This document shows positions 7,159-14,664 of a stretch of 43,864 bases of DNA, piece by piece. Made by a program: the position numbers and the translations under genes. Where the stretch lies: assembly GCF_003148565.1 (NCBI RefSeq), contig NZ_QGGL01000025.1:1-43864 (forward strand), in the 5' to 3' direction. Source of the DNA: Tumebacillus permanentifrigoris. GTDB lineage: Bacteria; Bacillota; Bacilli; Tumebacillales; Tumebacillaceae. Positions within the stretch are counted from its first letter, which is position 1, and every line of letters begins with the position of its first letter. A model generated the notes under the pieces. That model was not told where the DNA came from. It ran no database searches and saw only the letters and a program-made list of their open reading frames with translations.

Positions 7159-7853
7159 ACGGCATCCCGCTCATCACCAGACAGCAGAAAAAAGTCGCCG
7201 TCCTCATCCCAGCGTGGAACGAGGCGGACATCGTCGACCGCACGATCCTCGCCGTGCGGACACTGGATCTCGTCACCGAAATCATCGTGATCGACGACTG
7301 CTCGACAGACGAGACCTACCGCATCTCGCTGGAATCTGGCGCGCGCGTCGTGCGCCACCGCACCAACTACGGCAAAGGGGCAGCGCTCTATTCGGGCATC
7401 CTGAGCACCGATGCGGAGATCGTGGTCTTTCTCGATGCCGACATGGGCGAGACGGCGGTGGAGATCGAGAAGCTGATCTCCCCGGTGCTCGAAGGCCGCT
7501 GTGACATGACGATCGGCTGTTTGCCGCGCCCGTTGCGCGGTGGGTTCGGGCTGGTCAAAGGCTTCGCGCGCCGTGGCATCCGCAAGCTCGGCGGCATCGA
7601 GCTCAACGCGCCGCTTTCTGGACAACGCGCCTGCAACCGCCGCGTGCTCGATGTGATCGGACGGTTGGGCAACGGCTACGGTGTAGAAGTGGCGATGACG
7701 ATCGACGCCGCCCGCAGTGGCATGCGGTTGTTGGAAGTGGAAGTGGACATGAAAAATCGCGAGTACGGGCGCAACCTGCGCGGCTTCCTCCATCGAGGCA
7801 AGCAGTTTCTGCAGATCGCGCGCGTGCTCCTGAGCCGAGCAGGTGACCGCTGA
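7155..7853 (+). CDS. family 2 glycosyltransferase (dolichyl-phosphate-sugar synthase type)
   Basis: 232 residues, ATG with AAGGAGG upstream inside the previous gene. It has the GT2/GT-A pattern: VLIPAWNEAD at the N-terminus, VIDDCSTDET (nucleotide site), then FLDADMGE with the metal-binding DxD. No membrane segment is evident, so it is probably a peripheral inner-face enzyme. The closest architecture is dolichyl/undecaprenyl-phosphate mannose or glucose synthase, which would load a sugar on a lipid carrier. The donor sugar cannot be told from sequence. It is part of the steA cluster, and its stop overlaps the ribosome binding region of the MraY-like gene. Confidence 0.85.
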   Translation: MNGIPLITRQQKKVAVLIPAWNEADIVDRTILAVRTLDLVTEIIVIDDCSTDETYRISLESGARVVRHRTNYGKGAALYSGILSTDAEIVVFLDADMGETAVEIEKLISPVLEGRCDMTIGCLPRPLRGGFGLVKGFARRGIRKLGGIELNAPLSGQRACNRRVLDVIGRLGNGYGVEVAMTIDAARSGMRLLEVEVDMKNREYGRNLRGFLHRGKQFLQIARVLLSRAGDR

Positions 7854-7854
7854 G

Positions 7855-8733
7855 ATGAACCCTTTTTTCAATGACACGATGATCCGATGGTTCGCCTGTA
7901 TTTTTGTCGCCTTCTGGGGCGGGTATCTCCTGACGAACGGGCTGATCGAGCCGTTGAAAAAAGCGTTCGTCGCCGCCGGCTTCCTCCGCGTCAATTATCG
8001 CGGGCAGAACATTCCAGTCGGGTTGGGCGTCTCGCTCTGGGGCGGTGTATTTGGCACGATGGCGATGTTGCTGATGCTGAGCGATGTCTTCGCGCTGTCG
8101 TGGTTGCAAGTGCAAGACTTGCTGGCGGTGTTGGCGGTGAGCACTGGATTTTTGGTCGTCGGGTTGCTCGATGACCTCGCGGGGAACCGGGAGGCAAGCG
8201 GATTGCGCGGGCATCTCACCCAGTTCCTCCGTCACGGGGAAGTGACAACCGGGCTGTTGAAGGCGGGATTTGGCTTGTTGCTCGGGTTTCTCGGCGCATA
8301 CCTGACCGGGGCAGAAGGCTGGAAACTCCTGCTCGGCGGCTTCACGGTCGCCCTGTCTGCCAACAGCGTGAACATGCTCGACTTGCGACCGGGACGCGCC
8401 TGCAAAGGGGTGCTCCTCGCCCTCGCCGTGCTCGCCGCCGTCTCCCTGCGCGGCATGGAGAGTCCGGCGTACTGGCTGTTGCTCGGCGCAACGCTCGCGT
8501 ACTTCCCGGACGATTTGCGCGCACACACGATGATGGGCGATGCTGGATCGAACCTGCTCGGCGGTGGGGTCGGGATGTTGGTGGTGCTGACCTGCACGAC
8601 CACGACGATGACCGTCTGGCTCGGCGTGCTCGTGTTGCTCCATCTCTACGCAGAAAAGTACTCGATTTCTGAAACGATTGAGAAAAACCGCCTGCTGCGC
8701 TGGCTGGACGTACTAGGTCGTCAGGCATCCTAG
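7855..8733 (+). CDS. MraY/WecA-type polyprenyl-phosphate sugar-1-phosphate transferase
   Basis: 292 residues from the ATG at 7855, which has AGGTGA 8 bases upstream; a GTG at 7843 is a weaker alternative. It is a multi-pass membrane protein of the GT4 (MraY/WecA/TagO) superfamily. Family segments are VGLLDDLAGN, NSVNMLDLRPGRACKG and MMGDAGSNLLG, corresponding to the Asp-Asp, Asn-x-x-Asp and Gly-Asp-Ala-Gly active-site loops. At under 300 residues it is shorter than MraY. It would transfer a sugar-1-phosphate from a UDP donor to undecaprenyl phosphate on the cytoplasmic side. With the GT2 enzyme it could start a glycopolymer connected with SteA/SteB function. Confidence 0.82.
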   Translation: MNPFFNDTMIRWFACIFVAFWGGYLLTNGLIEPLKKAFVAAGFLRVNYRGQNIPVGLGVSLWGGVFGTMAMLLMLSDVFALSWLQVQDLLAVLAVSTGFLVVGLLDDLAGNREASGLRGHLTQFLRHGEVTTGLLKAGFGLLLGFLGAYLTGAEGWKLLLGGFTVALSANSVNMLDLRPGRACKGVLLALAVLAAVSLRGMESPAYWLLLGATLAYFPDDLRAHTMMGDAGSNLLGGGVGMLVVLTCTTTTMTVWLGVLVLLHLYAEKYSISETIEKNRLLRWLDVLGRQAS

Positions 8734-8806
8734 CTTGACTGAGCAGTCTACCGTTTTGAGCAGGTAGTCCGCACAGGAGAGTCGTCCGACATCCCCCTAT
8801 ACTTGG

Positions 8807-8855
8807 AAAAAAGACCTATGAACCTATGAAGTGTCAGGTTCCATAGGTCTTTTTT
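8807..8855 (+). terminator. terminator of the steA cluster
   Basis: Long stem AAAAAAGACCTATG / CATAGGTCTTTTTT extended by AACCT/AGGTT, with a T-run. Confidence 0.93.
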
Positions 8856-8980
8856 GCTGTTTTCGCAGGTAAGTTCTGCCATACGAGTTGGTGCTTTCTC
8901 TCTATGTTTCTTTTTGGGTGAGTCTTCTATCCTAAAGGTAGATGTAAATTCTACTAAACAAAAGGTAGGGTGACTCCTCA

Positions 8981-10087
8981 ATGTTGAAACAAACCTCCAA
9001 GCAAACCGCCCTCGTCGCGCTCGCACTCTCGCTGTTGGCAGCAACTCCGGCCATCGCCGCCCCCAAAAGTCTCAAAGCGACCACGACTTCTACCACAGTC
9101 ACATCTACCACAACCGTTGCTCCCAAGACGATCCTCGGCTACTACACCGTCTATTACACAGGCGACAAAGGCTCCTATAACTCACTTTCGAACTATGGCA
9201 ACTCGATGAACGCGATCTCGACCGTTACATTCAGCGCGAACAGCTTGGGTGGCATCGATGGAAGTGCCCCAAGTGATGGCATGACGCTCGCATCCAGCAA
9301 AAACATCAAGTCCTACGCCGTCATCCAAAACCTGACCAACGGGGCCTTCGATGGTGCCTTGGCACACAACCTCCTCAGTTCGACTGCGTTGGAACAAAAC
9401 GTCGTCAACTCCGCCGTCGCGCTCGTCAAAAAGTACGGCTACAAAGGCATCAACATCGACTTCGAAGACATGCAAGCGGCCGACCGTCCGTACTATTCCA
9501 AGTTCGTGTCTGACCTCTCGACCGCGTTGCACAACAACGGCGCAACCCTGCTGCTCTCCACCGTGGCGAAGACATCCGACATGCCGACTGCTGCTTGGTC
9601 GGGCGTCTATGACTACGCGGCGCTGGGGGCTGCGGCGGACCAAGTGCAGATCATGACCTATGATGAACACGGCCCGTGGGGCGCACCGGGATCGGTCGCA
9701 GGCCTGCCGTGGGTGACCAAAGTCGTCCAGTACGCGACCTCGGTGATGCCGTCCAACAAAGTGTTGATCGGGCTCCCAGCCTATGGGTATGACTGGAATA
9801 CGACGGCCGGCACGGGCAAGGCCGTCACTTGGAAAAACATGCCGAACCTGATCACCACGACGGGCGCAACACCGAAGTGGGACGCGACGACCCAATCGCC
9901 CTACTTCACCTACACCGCAGCGGGAGATGGCAGCCAACACACCGTGTGGTATGAGAACAGCCAGTCGATTCAAGCCAAAACCAAGCTGGTCAACGCATAC
10001 AACCTCGGCGGCGTGTCGATGTGGCGGATGGGCTTGGAGGACGCAAGTTTCTGGCAAGCGGTGCAAGCGGGGCTGACCACCCCTTAA
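8981..10087 (+). CDS. secreted GH18 glycoside hydrolase (paralogue 1)
   Basis: 368 residues. An N-terminal signal peptide (about 1-27, hydrophobic core then TPAIA-A) is followed by a Thr-rich linker and a single GH18 TIM barrel from about residue 50. The catalytic strand reads GINIDFEDM with the acid/base Glu. QIMTYDEHG and the late MWRMG motif are further barrel landmarks. No LysM, cell-wall or chitin-binding module is present. The sequence resembles the YaaH/SleL-type bacterial GH18 group, so it could cut chitin or N-acetylglucosaminyl bonds in peptidoglycan; substrate is not decidable. GGTAGGGTGA precedes the ATG. A paralogue follows 65 bases downstream. Confidence 0.88.
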   Translation: MLKQTSKQTALVALALSLLAATPAIAAPKSLKATTTSTTVTSTTTVAPKTILGYYTVYYTGDKGSYNSLSNYGNSMNAISTVTFSANSLGGIDGSAPSDGMTLASSKNIKSYAVIQNLTNGAFDGALAHNLLSSTALEQNVVNSAVALVKKYGYKGINIDFEDMQAADRPYYSKFVSDLSTALHNNGATLLLSTVAKTSDMPTAAWSGVYDYAALGAAADQVQIMTYDEHGPWGAPGSVAGLPWVTKVVQYATSVMPSNKVLIGLPAYGYDWNTTAGTGKAVTWKNMPNLITTTGATPKWDATTQSPYFTYTAAGDGSQHTVWYENSQSIQAKTKLVNAYNLGGVSMWRMGLEDASFWQAVQAGLTTP

Positions 10088-10110
10088 TTTCCCGGTAGCC
10101 TCGCACCCTT

Positions 10111-10135
10111 CGATCCTCTATCCTAGAAAGGATCG
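10111..10135 (+). promoter_or_regulatory. inverted repeat just upstream of the second GH18 gene
   Basis: CGATCCT (10111-10117) and AGGATCG (10129-10135) form a perfect 7-bp inverted repeat around CTATCCTAGAA. No T-run follows, so it is not a terminator. A related string, CTATCCTAAAGGTAG, lies upstream of the first GH18 gene near 8929. It may be an operator or an mRNA 5' hairpin. Confidence 0.35.
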
Positions 10136-10152
10136 AGAGGTGGGGAAGCACG

Positions 10153-11307
10153 ATGGAGAAAAAAGTCTGGGTCGCCGCCCTCGTGGTGGCAGCCGGGGCG
10201 TTGCTCGCCAGCACCCAATACGCAACACACGCAACACCAGCAGGGAAGTTCCGCAGCACGCCGACGGTGGCACCTGTGGTCGAGGCTCCAACTTCCAGCG
10301 ACCCGTTCGGTCCGCCGATTCCGGAGCCACGGGCACAGATCAGTGCCCCGAAGGCCGTGCTGGGCTACTACACCGTTTCCAATAAAAACAAAGCCTCGCT
10401 CGACTCGCTGCTCGCCTTTGGCGGCGGGTTCCTCAATCAGATGACGACGATGACCTTCGCGGCACTCCCGGACGGAACGATCGCAGGCGTTGCCCCGCAG
10501 GACGGCCTGCAAGCGGCACAATCGAAAAACGTCAAAGCCTACGCTGCGCTGACCAATGGCAAGGACGGGTTCTCCCCGGAAGTGGCACACGCCATTCTCA
10601 GCGACTCGGCCGTACGCGCCAAGCTGGTACACAACGCGGTCGCGCTGCTCCAGCAGAACGGCTACGGCGGATTGAACGTCGACTTCGAGAACATGCTGCC
10701 CGGCGACCGCGCCAATTTCACGGCCTTCGTCACCGAGTTGGCAACTGCGTTGCACACGGACGGGCGCACGGTGATCATCTCCGTGATGGCGAAAACCTCC
10801 GACTCACCAACTCGCGATTGGGTGGGGACGTTCGACTACGCGGCGCTAGGACAGGTCGCGGACCAGATTCAATTGATGACCTACGACGAGCACGGAACCT
10901 GGGGCGAGCCGGGTGCAGTCGCAGGACTGCCGTGGGTGGAAAACGTGATCACCTACGCCAGCGCGCAGATCCCGCCGCAGAAACTCCTGCTCGGACTCCC
11001 AGCCTACGGATACGATTGGAACACCAACAACGCCAAGCAGAACAAAGCGGTGACGTTAAAAAACATCCCGGCCTTGCTGCAAAAAACCGGAGCGGTGCAA
11101 CAGTGGAGCGCCGTTGAGCAATCACCGTACTTCACCTACCAAGCAGACGACGGCTCCACGCACCACGTCTGGTTTGAAAACCCGGAGTCGATCACCGCCA
11201 AAACCAAACTCGTCCCCCGAAACAACCTCGCCGGCGTCGCCGTCTGGCGGATGGGCTTTGAGGACGACGCGTTCTGGCAAGCGGTGAAGACCGGGTTGGA
11301 ACCGTAA
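10153..11307 (+). CDS. secreted or membrane-anchored GH18 glycoside hydrolase (paralogue 2)
   Basis: 384 residues. An N-terminal hydrophobic segment (about 4-20) is either a signal peptide or an uncleaved anchor. A Pro/Thr/Ser-rich linker to about residue 65 follows, then a GH18 barrel. The catalytic motif is GLNVDFENM, with QLMTYDEHG and VWRMG conserved. It is clearly a tandem duplicate of the gene upstream, with the same GLPAYGYDWNT and SPYFTY stretches, but the N-terminal regions are unrelated, so localisation may differ. GAGGTGGGG lies before the ATG. It could be co-transcribed with paralogue 1 since no terminator separates them. Confidence 0.87.
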   Translation: MEKKVWVAALVVAAGALLASTQYATHATPAGKFRSTPTVAPVVEAPTSSDPFGPPIPEPRAQISAPKAVLGYYTVSNKNKASLDSLLAFGGGFLNQMTTMTFAALPDGTIAGVAPQDGLQAAQSKNVKAYAALTNGKDGFSPEVAHAILSDSAVRAKLVHNAVALLQQNGYGGLNVDFENMLPGDRANFTAFVTELATALHTDGRTVIISVMAKTSDSPTRDWVGTFDYAALGQVADQIQLMTYDEHGTWGEPGAVAGLPWVENVITYASAQIPPQKLLLGLPAYGYDWNTNNAKQNKAVTLKNIPALLQKTGAVQQWSAVEQSPYFTYQADDGSTHHVWFENPESITAKTKLVPRNNLAGVAVWRMGFEDDAFWQAVKTGLEP

Positions 11308-11310
11308 GTG

Positions 11311-11354
11311 AAAACAGACCCTCAGAGCACCTTCGGGTGTTCGAGGGTCTTTTT
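11311..11354 (+). terminator. terminator of the GH18 pair
   Basis: GACCCTC...GAGGGTC stem with an inner GAGCACC/GGTGTTC stem capped by TTCG, followed by TTTTT. Confidence 0.92.
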
Positions 11355-11357
11355 CAC

Positions 11358-11398
11358 ACAAAAAACCTCGTGCCAGCACCGCTGGTCACGAGGTTTTT
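11358..11398. terminator. bidirectional terminator (mainly for the minus-strand lipoprotein)
   Basis: AAAAACCTCGTG / CACGAGGTTTTT outer stem and CCAGC/GCTGG inner stem, with A-run and T-run. It ends the minus-strand operon, whose stop is at 11406, and backs up the GH18 terminator. Confidence 0.9.
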
Positions 11399-11405
11399 CT
11401 CCTTG

Positions 11406-11780
11406 CTATTGTTGCAGTTTCTTCTGTAGTTCCTTCACGATCCACTCCTGCGTCGCTGCATCGAGGTTGCCGCCGTTGTTCTGGACGGCTTGCTCGATGA
11501 CCGATTGCACGACTTGGTTGCCGAGTTGCTTTTCCGCATCGACGACCGTGGGGTTTTTCATCAGGTTGCCCATGAAGCTCTCGACTTTGTCCTTGGTCGC
11601 TCCAGCGGTGTCCATGAGCTTTTGCTTGAGCGCCGGGTCGTTCGCCAGTTTGTTCAGCGCGTCTTCCGCCGATTGCTGAAGTTTGTTGCTGACGTCTGTC
11701 GCGTTCGAGCAGCCGACCGAAGTGATGGCGGTGCCGAGCAACGCGCCGCTGAGCAGGAGCAGTGCCAGTTGTTTTTTCAT
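11406..11780 (-). CDS. small putative lipoprotein
   Basis: 124 residues from the ATG at 11780, which has AAGGAGGT upstream. The frame stays open further upstream, but that part overlaps the neighbouring gene and has no family features. The N-terminus MKKQLALLLLSGALLG...SVGC is a type II signal peptide with the lipidated Cys at about residue 24. The mature part is charged, Gln/Asn/Lys-rich and helical, with no recognised enzyme motif. It probably sits on the outer face of the membrane. It is the second gene of a small minus-strand operon, 14 bases after the membrane protein gene. Confidence 0.75.
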   Translation of the reverse strand: MKKQLALLLLSGALLGTAITSVGCSNATDVSNKLQQSAEDALNKLANDPALKQKLMDTAGATKDKVESFMGNLMKNPTVVDAEKQLGNQVVQSVIEQAVQNNGGNLDAATQEWIVKELQKKLQQ

Positions 11781-11794
11781 GCCTACGTACCTCC

Positions 11795-12034
11795 TTACTT
11801 GGTTTTCCAAGCCGGTGGGCGAACTTTGCCTTGCTTGCGGTCGCGGTAGAACACGAAGCCGCCGAGGAACGACAGCCCGCCGAACATCAACACGCCACCG
11901 ATCAAGACTTTCCACCAGATCACCACATCCGGGTTGGCCACTTTATCCACAATCGCGATCCGGATCAAGTTCAATCCATATCCGGACAACACGAAAACTC
12001 CAATCAAGATCACCCATACGAAAAACCGTCCCAC
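11795..12034 (-). CDS. small two-helix membrane protein, unknown function
   Basis: 79 residues from a GTG (12034) with AAAGGA 10 bases upstream. A TTG at 12061 would add nine residues but lacks a ribosome binding site. Two hydrophobic segments (about 3-24 and 40-60) flank a short loop, and the C-terminus is basic (YRDRKQGKVR). No family is recognised. It precedes the lipoprotein gene in the same operon, so the two may act together at the membrane. Confidence 0.6.
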   Translation of the reverse strand: MGRFFVWVILIGVFVLSGYGLNLIRIAIVDKVANPDVVIWWKVLIGGVLMFGGLSFLGGFVFYRDRKQGKVRPPAWKTK

Positions 12035-12211
12035 ATCTATCCGTCCTTTCTCAAGGTCCAACTGTCTTTATCCTACGCATCCGTTCTCTACTATATCGCA
12101 GCCCTGCACCTCCTTCAAGAAGGAGATCGCCATACCGCGCAGAAGTACCTAGTGGCATGCAAGATTTTTCACATATGCAATTGCTTGCAGAGTAGATGGG
12201 GGGGACCTCTT

Positions 12212-14287
12212 TTGATACATGTAGTGATCGTCGGGGCTGGTCGTGGCGGGACCGCAATCCTGCGCGCCTTCCGCGATCTGGCTTCTGTGGAGATCGTCGG
12301 CGTGATCGATATCGATGACGGCGCACCGGGTTTGGCGTTGGCGCATCAGTACGGCATCCGCACCGGCCAGAGTTTTGAAGAGTTCGCGTCCGAACCGATG
12401 GAGTTAGTGTTCGAAGCGACGGGCGACATGCAGGCGTATGAAGCGATTCGTCGCAAACTGCCCGCGCACACGACGTTGATCCCTGGCGAGATCGCGAACT
12501 TGATGATGCGCCTGCTCTTGGAGAAGGAAGAATTAATCCACGAATTGACGATCTCCCGCCAAGAGCTCGGGGTCGTGCTCAACTCTACGCATGATGCGAT
12601 GATTGCCGTCAACGAACACGGGATCATCACGTTGTTCAACGCAGCCGCTGAGCGGTTGTCGGTCGTGTCCGCAGAGGACATGATCGGACAATTGGCGAGC
12701 GTGGCGATCCCGAACTCGCGCTTGCACGTCGTGCTGGAGACCGGGGAGCCGGAGTTGAACCAATTGCAAGTGCTCGACCAGATCCGCATCATCACCAACC
12801 GCGTGCCGGTGCGCGATGAAAAAGGCAACCTCGCCGGAGCGGTTGCTGTCTTTCGCGACATCACGGAGATCCAGTCGCTCGCCGAGGAAGTCACCAACCT
12901 CAAGGAATTTCGGATGATGCTGGAAGCGATCATCAACTCCACGCAGGATGCGATCTCCGTCGTGGACAGCGAAGGACATGGGATCATGATCAACCCGGCG
13001 TACACGCGCCTGACCGGACTGACCGAGGAGGACATCATCGGCAAGCCGGCCGATGCGGACATCGCAGAGGGTGAATCGATGCACATGCAAGTCCTGCGCA
13101 CGCGCCGTCCTGTGCGCGGAGTCTCGATGAAGCTGGGGCCGAAGCGGCGGGAAGTGCTCGTCAACGTCGCTCCTATTGAAGTAGACGGTGAACTCAAGGG
13201 CTCCGTCGGGATCGTACACGACATCTCTGAGATCAAGAAATTGACAGACGAGCTCAACGTCGCCAAGCAACTGATCCGCAAATTGCAGGCGAAGTACACC
13301 TTTGAGGACATCATCGGGACGTCCAACGAGATGGTCGCCGCGATCGAACAGGCGAAAAAAGCGGCCGATACGCCCGCTACGGTTTTGTTGCGCGGCGAGT
13401 CCGGGACGGGCAAGGAGCTTTTTGCCCATGCCATCCACAACCAGAGCGTGCGCCGCTACAACCAGTTCATCCGCGTCAACTGCGCCGCGCTGTCCGAATC
13501 GCTGCTGGAATCGGAGCTGTTCGGCTACGAGGAGGGCGCGTTCACCGGGGCGCGTCGGGGCGGCAAAAAAGGGCTGTTCGAAGAAGCGTCCGGCGGCACG
13601 ATCTTTCTCGATGAGATCGGGGAGTTGTCGATGCACATGCAGGCGAAGATCCTGCGCGTGCTGCAGGAGAAGGAGATCACGCGTGTCGGGGGGACCAACG
13701 CGCTACAGGTCGATGCCCGCGTGATCGCCGCCACCAACGTCAACCTCGAACGGGCGATCCAACAAGGTCAGTTCCGCGAAGACCTCTACTACCGCCTGAA
13801 CGTCCTGCCGATCATCATCCCGCCGCTGCGCTATCGCAAGGGCGACCTCGACACGATCTCACAGCGTCTGATCGCCAAGTTCAACGAGGAGTACGGCCGC
13901 CAAGTCGAGCAGATCTCCTCGGCGGCGCTCGCTCGCATGCGCGACTACTCGTGGCCAGGCAACGTCCGAGAACTGGAGAATGCGATCGGTCGCGCCTTGA
14001 TCCAGATGAAGTTCACCGAGACGATCATCGAGCCACAGCATCTGATCCTCTATGGTGAGGCGGCCAGCGGGGTCAAGTCGGATGTGATGCCCAGCGCCAC
14101 GATCGCAGCCTTTCACGAGCCGGAAGGGGAGCTGCATGCGCTTGAAGAGGTCGTGGGGCGCGCAGAACGTCAACATCTGGAGCGCGTCTTGCAGAAAACC
14201 AAAGGCAACAAAACGGAGGCGGCGAAACTGCTCGGAATCGCCGTGCGCAGTTTGTATTACAAGTTGGAAAAGTACGGAATGCAATAA
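12212..14287 (+). CDS. bkdR: sigma-54-dependent activator BkdR
   Basis: About 691 residues from a TTG preceded by GGGGGGG. Order of domains: an N-terminal Rossmann-like segment (HVVIVGAGRGG), two PAS domains (about 115-225 and 235-350), an AAA+ sigma-54 interaction domain, and a C-terminal Fis-type helix-turn-helix (TKGNKTEAAKLLGIAVRSLY). Walker A GESGTGKE is near residue 395, the sigma-54 contact loop GAFTGA near 442, and Walker B FLDEIGE near 464; all look intact. BkdR of Bacillus activates the branched-chain keto acid operon from a -24/-12 promoter. Here the gene lies directly upstream of that operon, with candidate binding sites just after its stop. The ligand sensed by the Rossmann or PAS domains cannot be read from sequence. 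Confidence 0.9.
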   Translation: MIHVVIVGAGRGGTAILRAFRDLASVEIVGVIDIDDGAPGLALAHQYGIRTGQSFEEFASEPMELVFEATGDMQAYEAIRRKLPAHTTLIPGEIANLMMRLLLEKEELIHELTISRQELGVVLNSTHDAMIAVNEHGIITLFNAAAERLSVVSAEDMIGQLASVAIPNSRLHVVLETGEPELNQLQVLDQIRIITNRVPVRDEKGNLAGAVAVFRDITEIQSLAEEVTNLKEFRMMLEAIINSTQDAISVVDSEGHGIMINPAYTRLTGLTEEDIIGKPADADIAEGESMHMQVLRTRRPVRGVSMKLGPKRREVLVNVAPIEVDGELKGSVGIVHDISEIKKLTDELNVAKQLIRKLQAKYTFEDIIGTSNEMVAAIEQAKKAADTPATVLLRGESGTGKELFAHAIHNQSVRRYNQFIRVNCAALSESLLESELFGYEEGAFTGARRGGKKGLFEEASGGTIFLDEIGELSMHMQAKILRVLQEKEITRVGGTNALQVDARVIAATNVNLERAIQQGQFREDLYYRLNVLPIIIPPLRYRKGDLDTISQRLIAKFNEEYGRQVEQISSAALARMRDYSWPGNVRELENAIGRALIQMKFTETIIEPQHLILYGEAASGVKSDVMPSATIAAFHEPEGELHALEEVVGRAERQHLERVLQKTKGNKTEAAKLLGIAVRSLYYKLEKYGMQ

Positions 14288-14288
14288 G

Positions 14289-14349
14289 TTGCAGAAACCT
14301 GCACGAACTTGCTTGCAAAAAACTGCGCATCTTTGCAAAAAATTGCGCA
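14289..14349 (+). promoter_or_regulatory. three tandem candidate BkdR upstream activating sites
   Basis: TTGCAGAAACCTGCA (14289-14303), TTGCAAAAAACTGCGCA (14313-14329) and TTGCAAAAAATTGCGCA (14333-14349) share TTGCA-N6-TGC. The first is a perfect TGCAG-N4-CTGCA dyad. Sites two and three are 20 bases apart, two helical turns. They lie about 115-175 bases before the expected sigma-54 start, the usual position for enhancer sites. Confidence 0.7.
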
Positions 14350-14354
14350 GTAGG

Positions 14355-14388
14355 AAACGGTTCGCCGAATCGGCTGAACCGTTTTTTT
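14355..14388 (+). terminator. terminator of bkdR
   Basis: AAACGGTTC / GAACCGTTT stem with inner GCCGA/TCGGC, followed by seven T. It separates the activator sites from the sigma-54 promoter. Confidence 0.93.
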
Positions 14389-14437
14389 GCATAAAAATCC
14401 CCGTGGTAGTCGTGTTTTGTAATCGCTTACAAAAAAG

Positions 14438-14454
14438 TTGGCATTGAACTTGCA
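14438..14454 (+). promoter_or_regulatory. sigma-54 (-24/-12) promoter of the bcd-bkd operon
   Basis: TTGGCA (14438-14443) and TTGCA (14450-14454) place the GG and GC dinucleotides exactly 10 bases apart, matching TTGGCAC-N5-TTGC. Transcription should start near 14465, about 200 bases before the leucine dehydrogenase ATG. Confidence 0.88.
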
Positions 14455-14460
14455 TGTATA

Positions 14461-14494
14461 AATTGGCGTGGACGTAGAAACAGCCAATTTTTTT
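14461..14494 (+). terminator. hairpin with T-run overlapping the sigma-54 start site
   Basis: AATTGGC (14461-14467) pairs with GCCAATT (14483-14489) and is followed by a T-run. RNA started at the sigma-54 promoter lacks most of the left arm and would escape. Read-through RNA from bkdR would carry it whole and could be stopped. Confidence 0.5.
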
Positions 14495-14574
14495 AGACAG
14501 AATGCTTATAGGGATAGCGGAGATTGCGGAAACTAGCCATATATGCCGTTCACTACCACCCTAGACAAAAGTTG

Positions 14575-14583
14575 TGGTATTCT
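14575..14583 (+). promoter_or_regulatory. possible second, sigma-A extended -10 promoter for bcd
   Basis: TGG-TATTCT preceded by TG resembles the extended -10 motif used at other genes in the window. It would give a start near 14590 and basal expression independent of BkdR. The hexamer is imperfect. Confidence 0.35.
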
Positions 14584-14664
14584 GTTGCTTGGGTTAGGGT
14601 GTTCAAAAAACAAGTCACAGACAAACGCAACTTACATCGCAAACACTCTGAAGGGGGAACTATC

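Noticed and set aside
11762-12211. N-terminal extension of BkdR by 150 codons
   Set aside because: It runs antisense through two minus-strand genes. The TTG at 12212 has a strong purine-rich site and gives the natural Rossmann start.
12062-12211. Small ORF or RNA between the 79-residue membrane gene and bkdR
   Set aside because: A helix-like open frame and a CTCCTTC/GAAGGAG hairpin (12110-12125) are visible, but no start with a ribosome binding site or T-run supports either.
14574-14589. Second sigma-54 promoter (TGTGGTATTC...TTGC) upstream of bcd
   Set aside because: GG and GC are separated by 9 bases instead of 10 and the -24 element lacks the conserved C. The element at 14438 fits far better.
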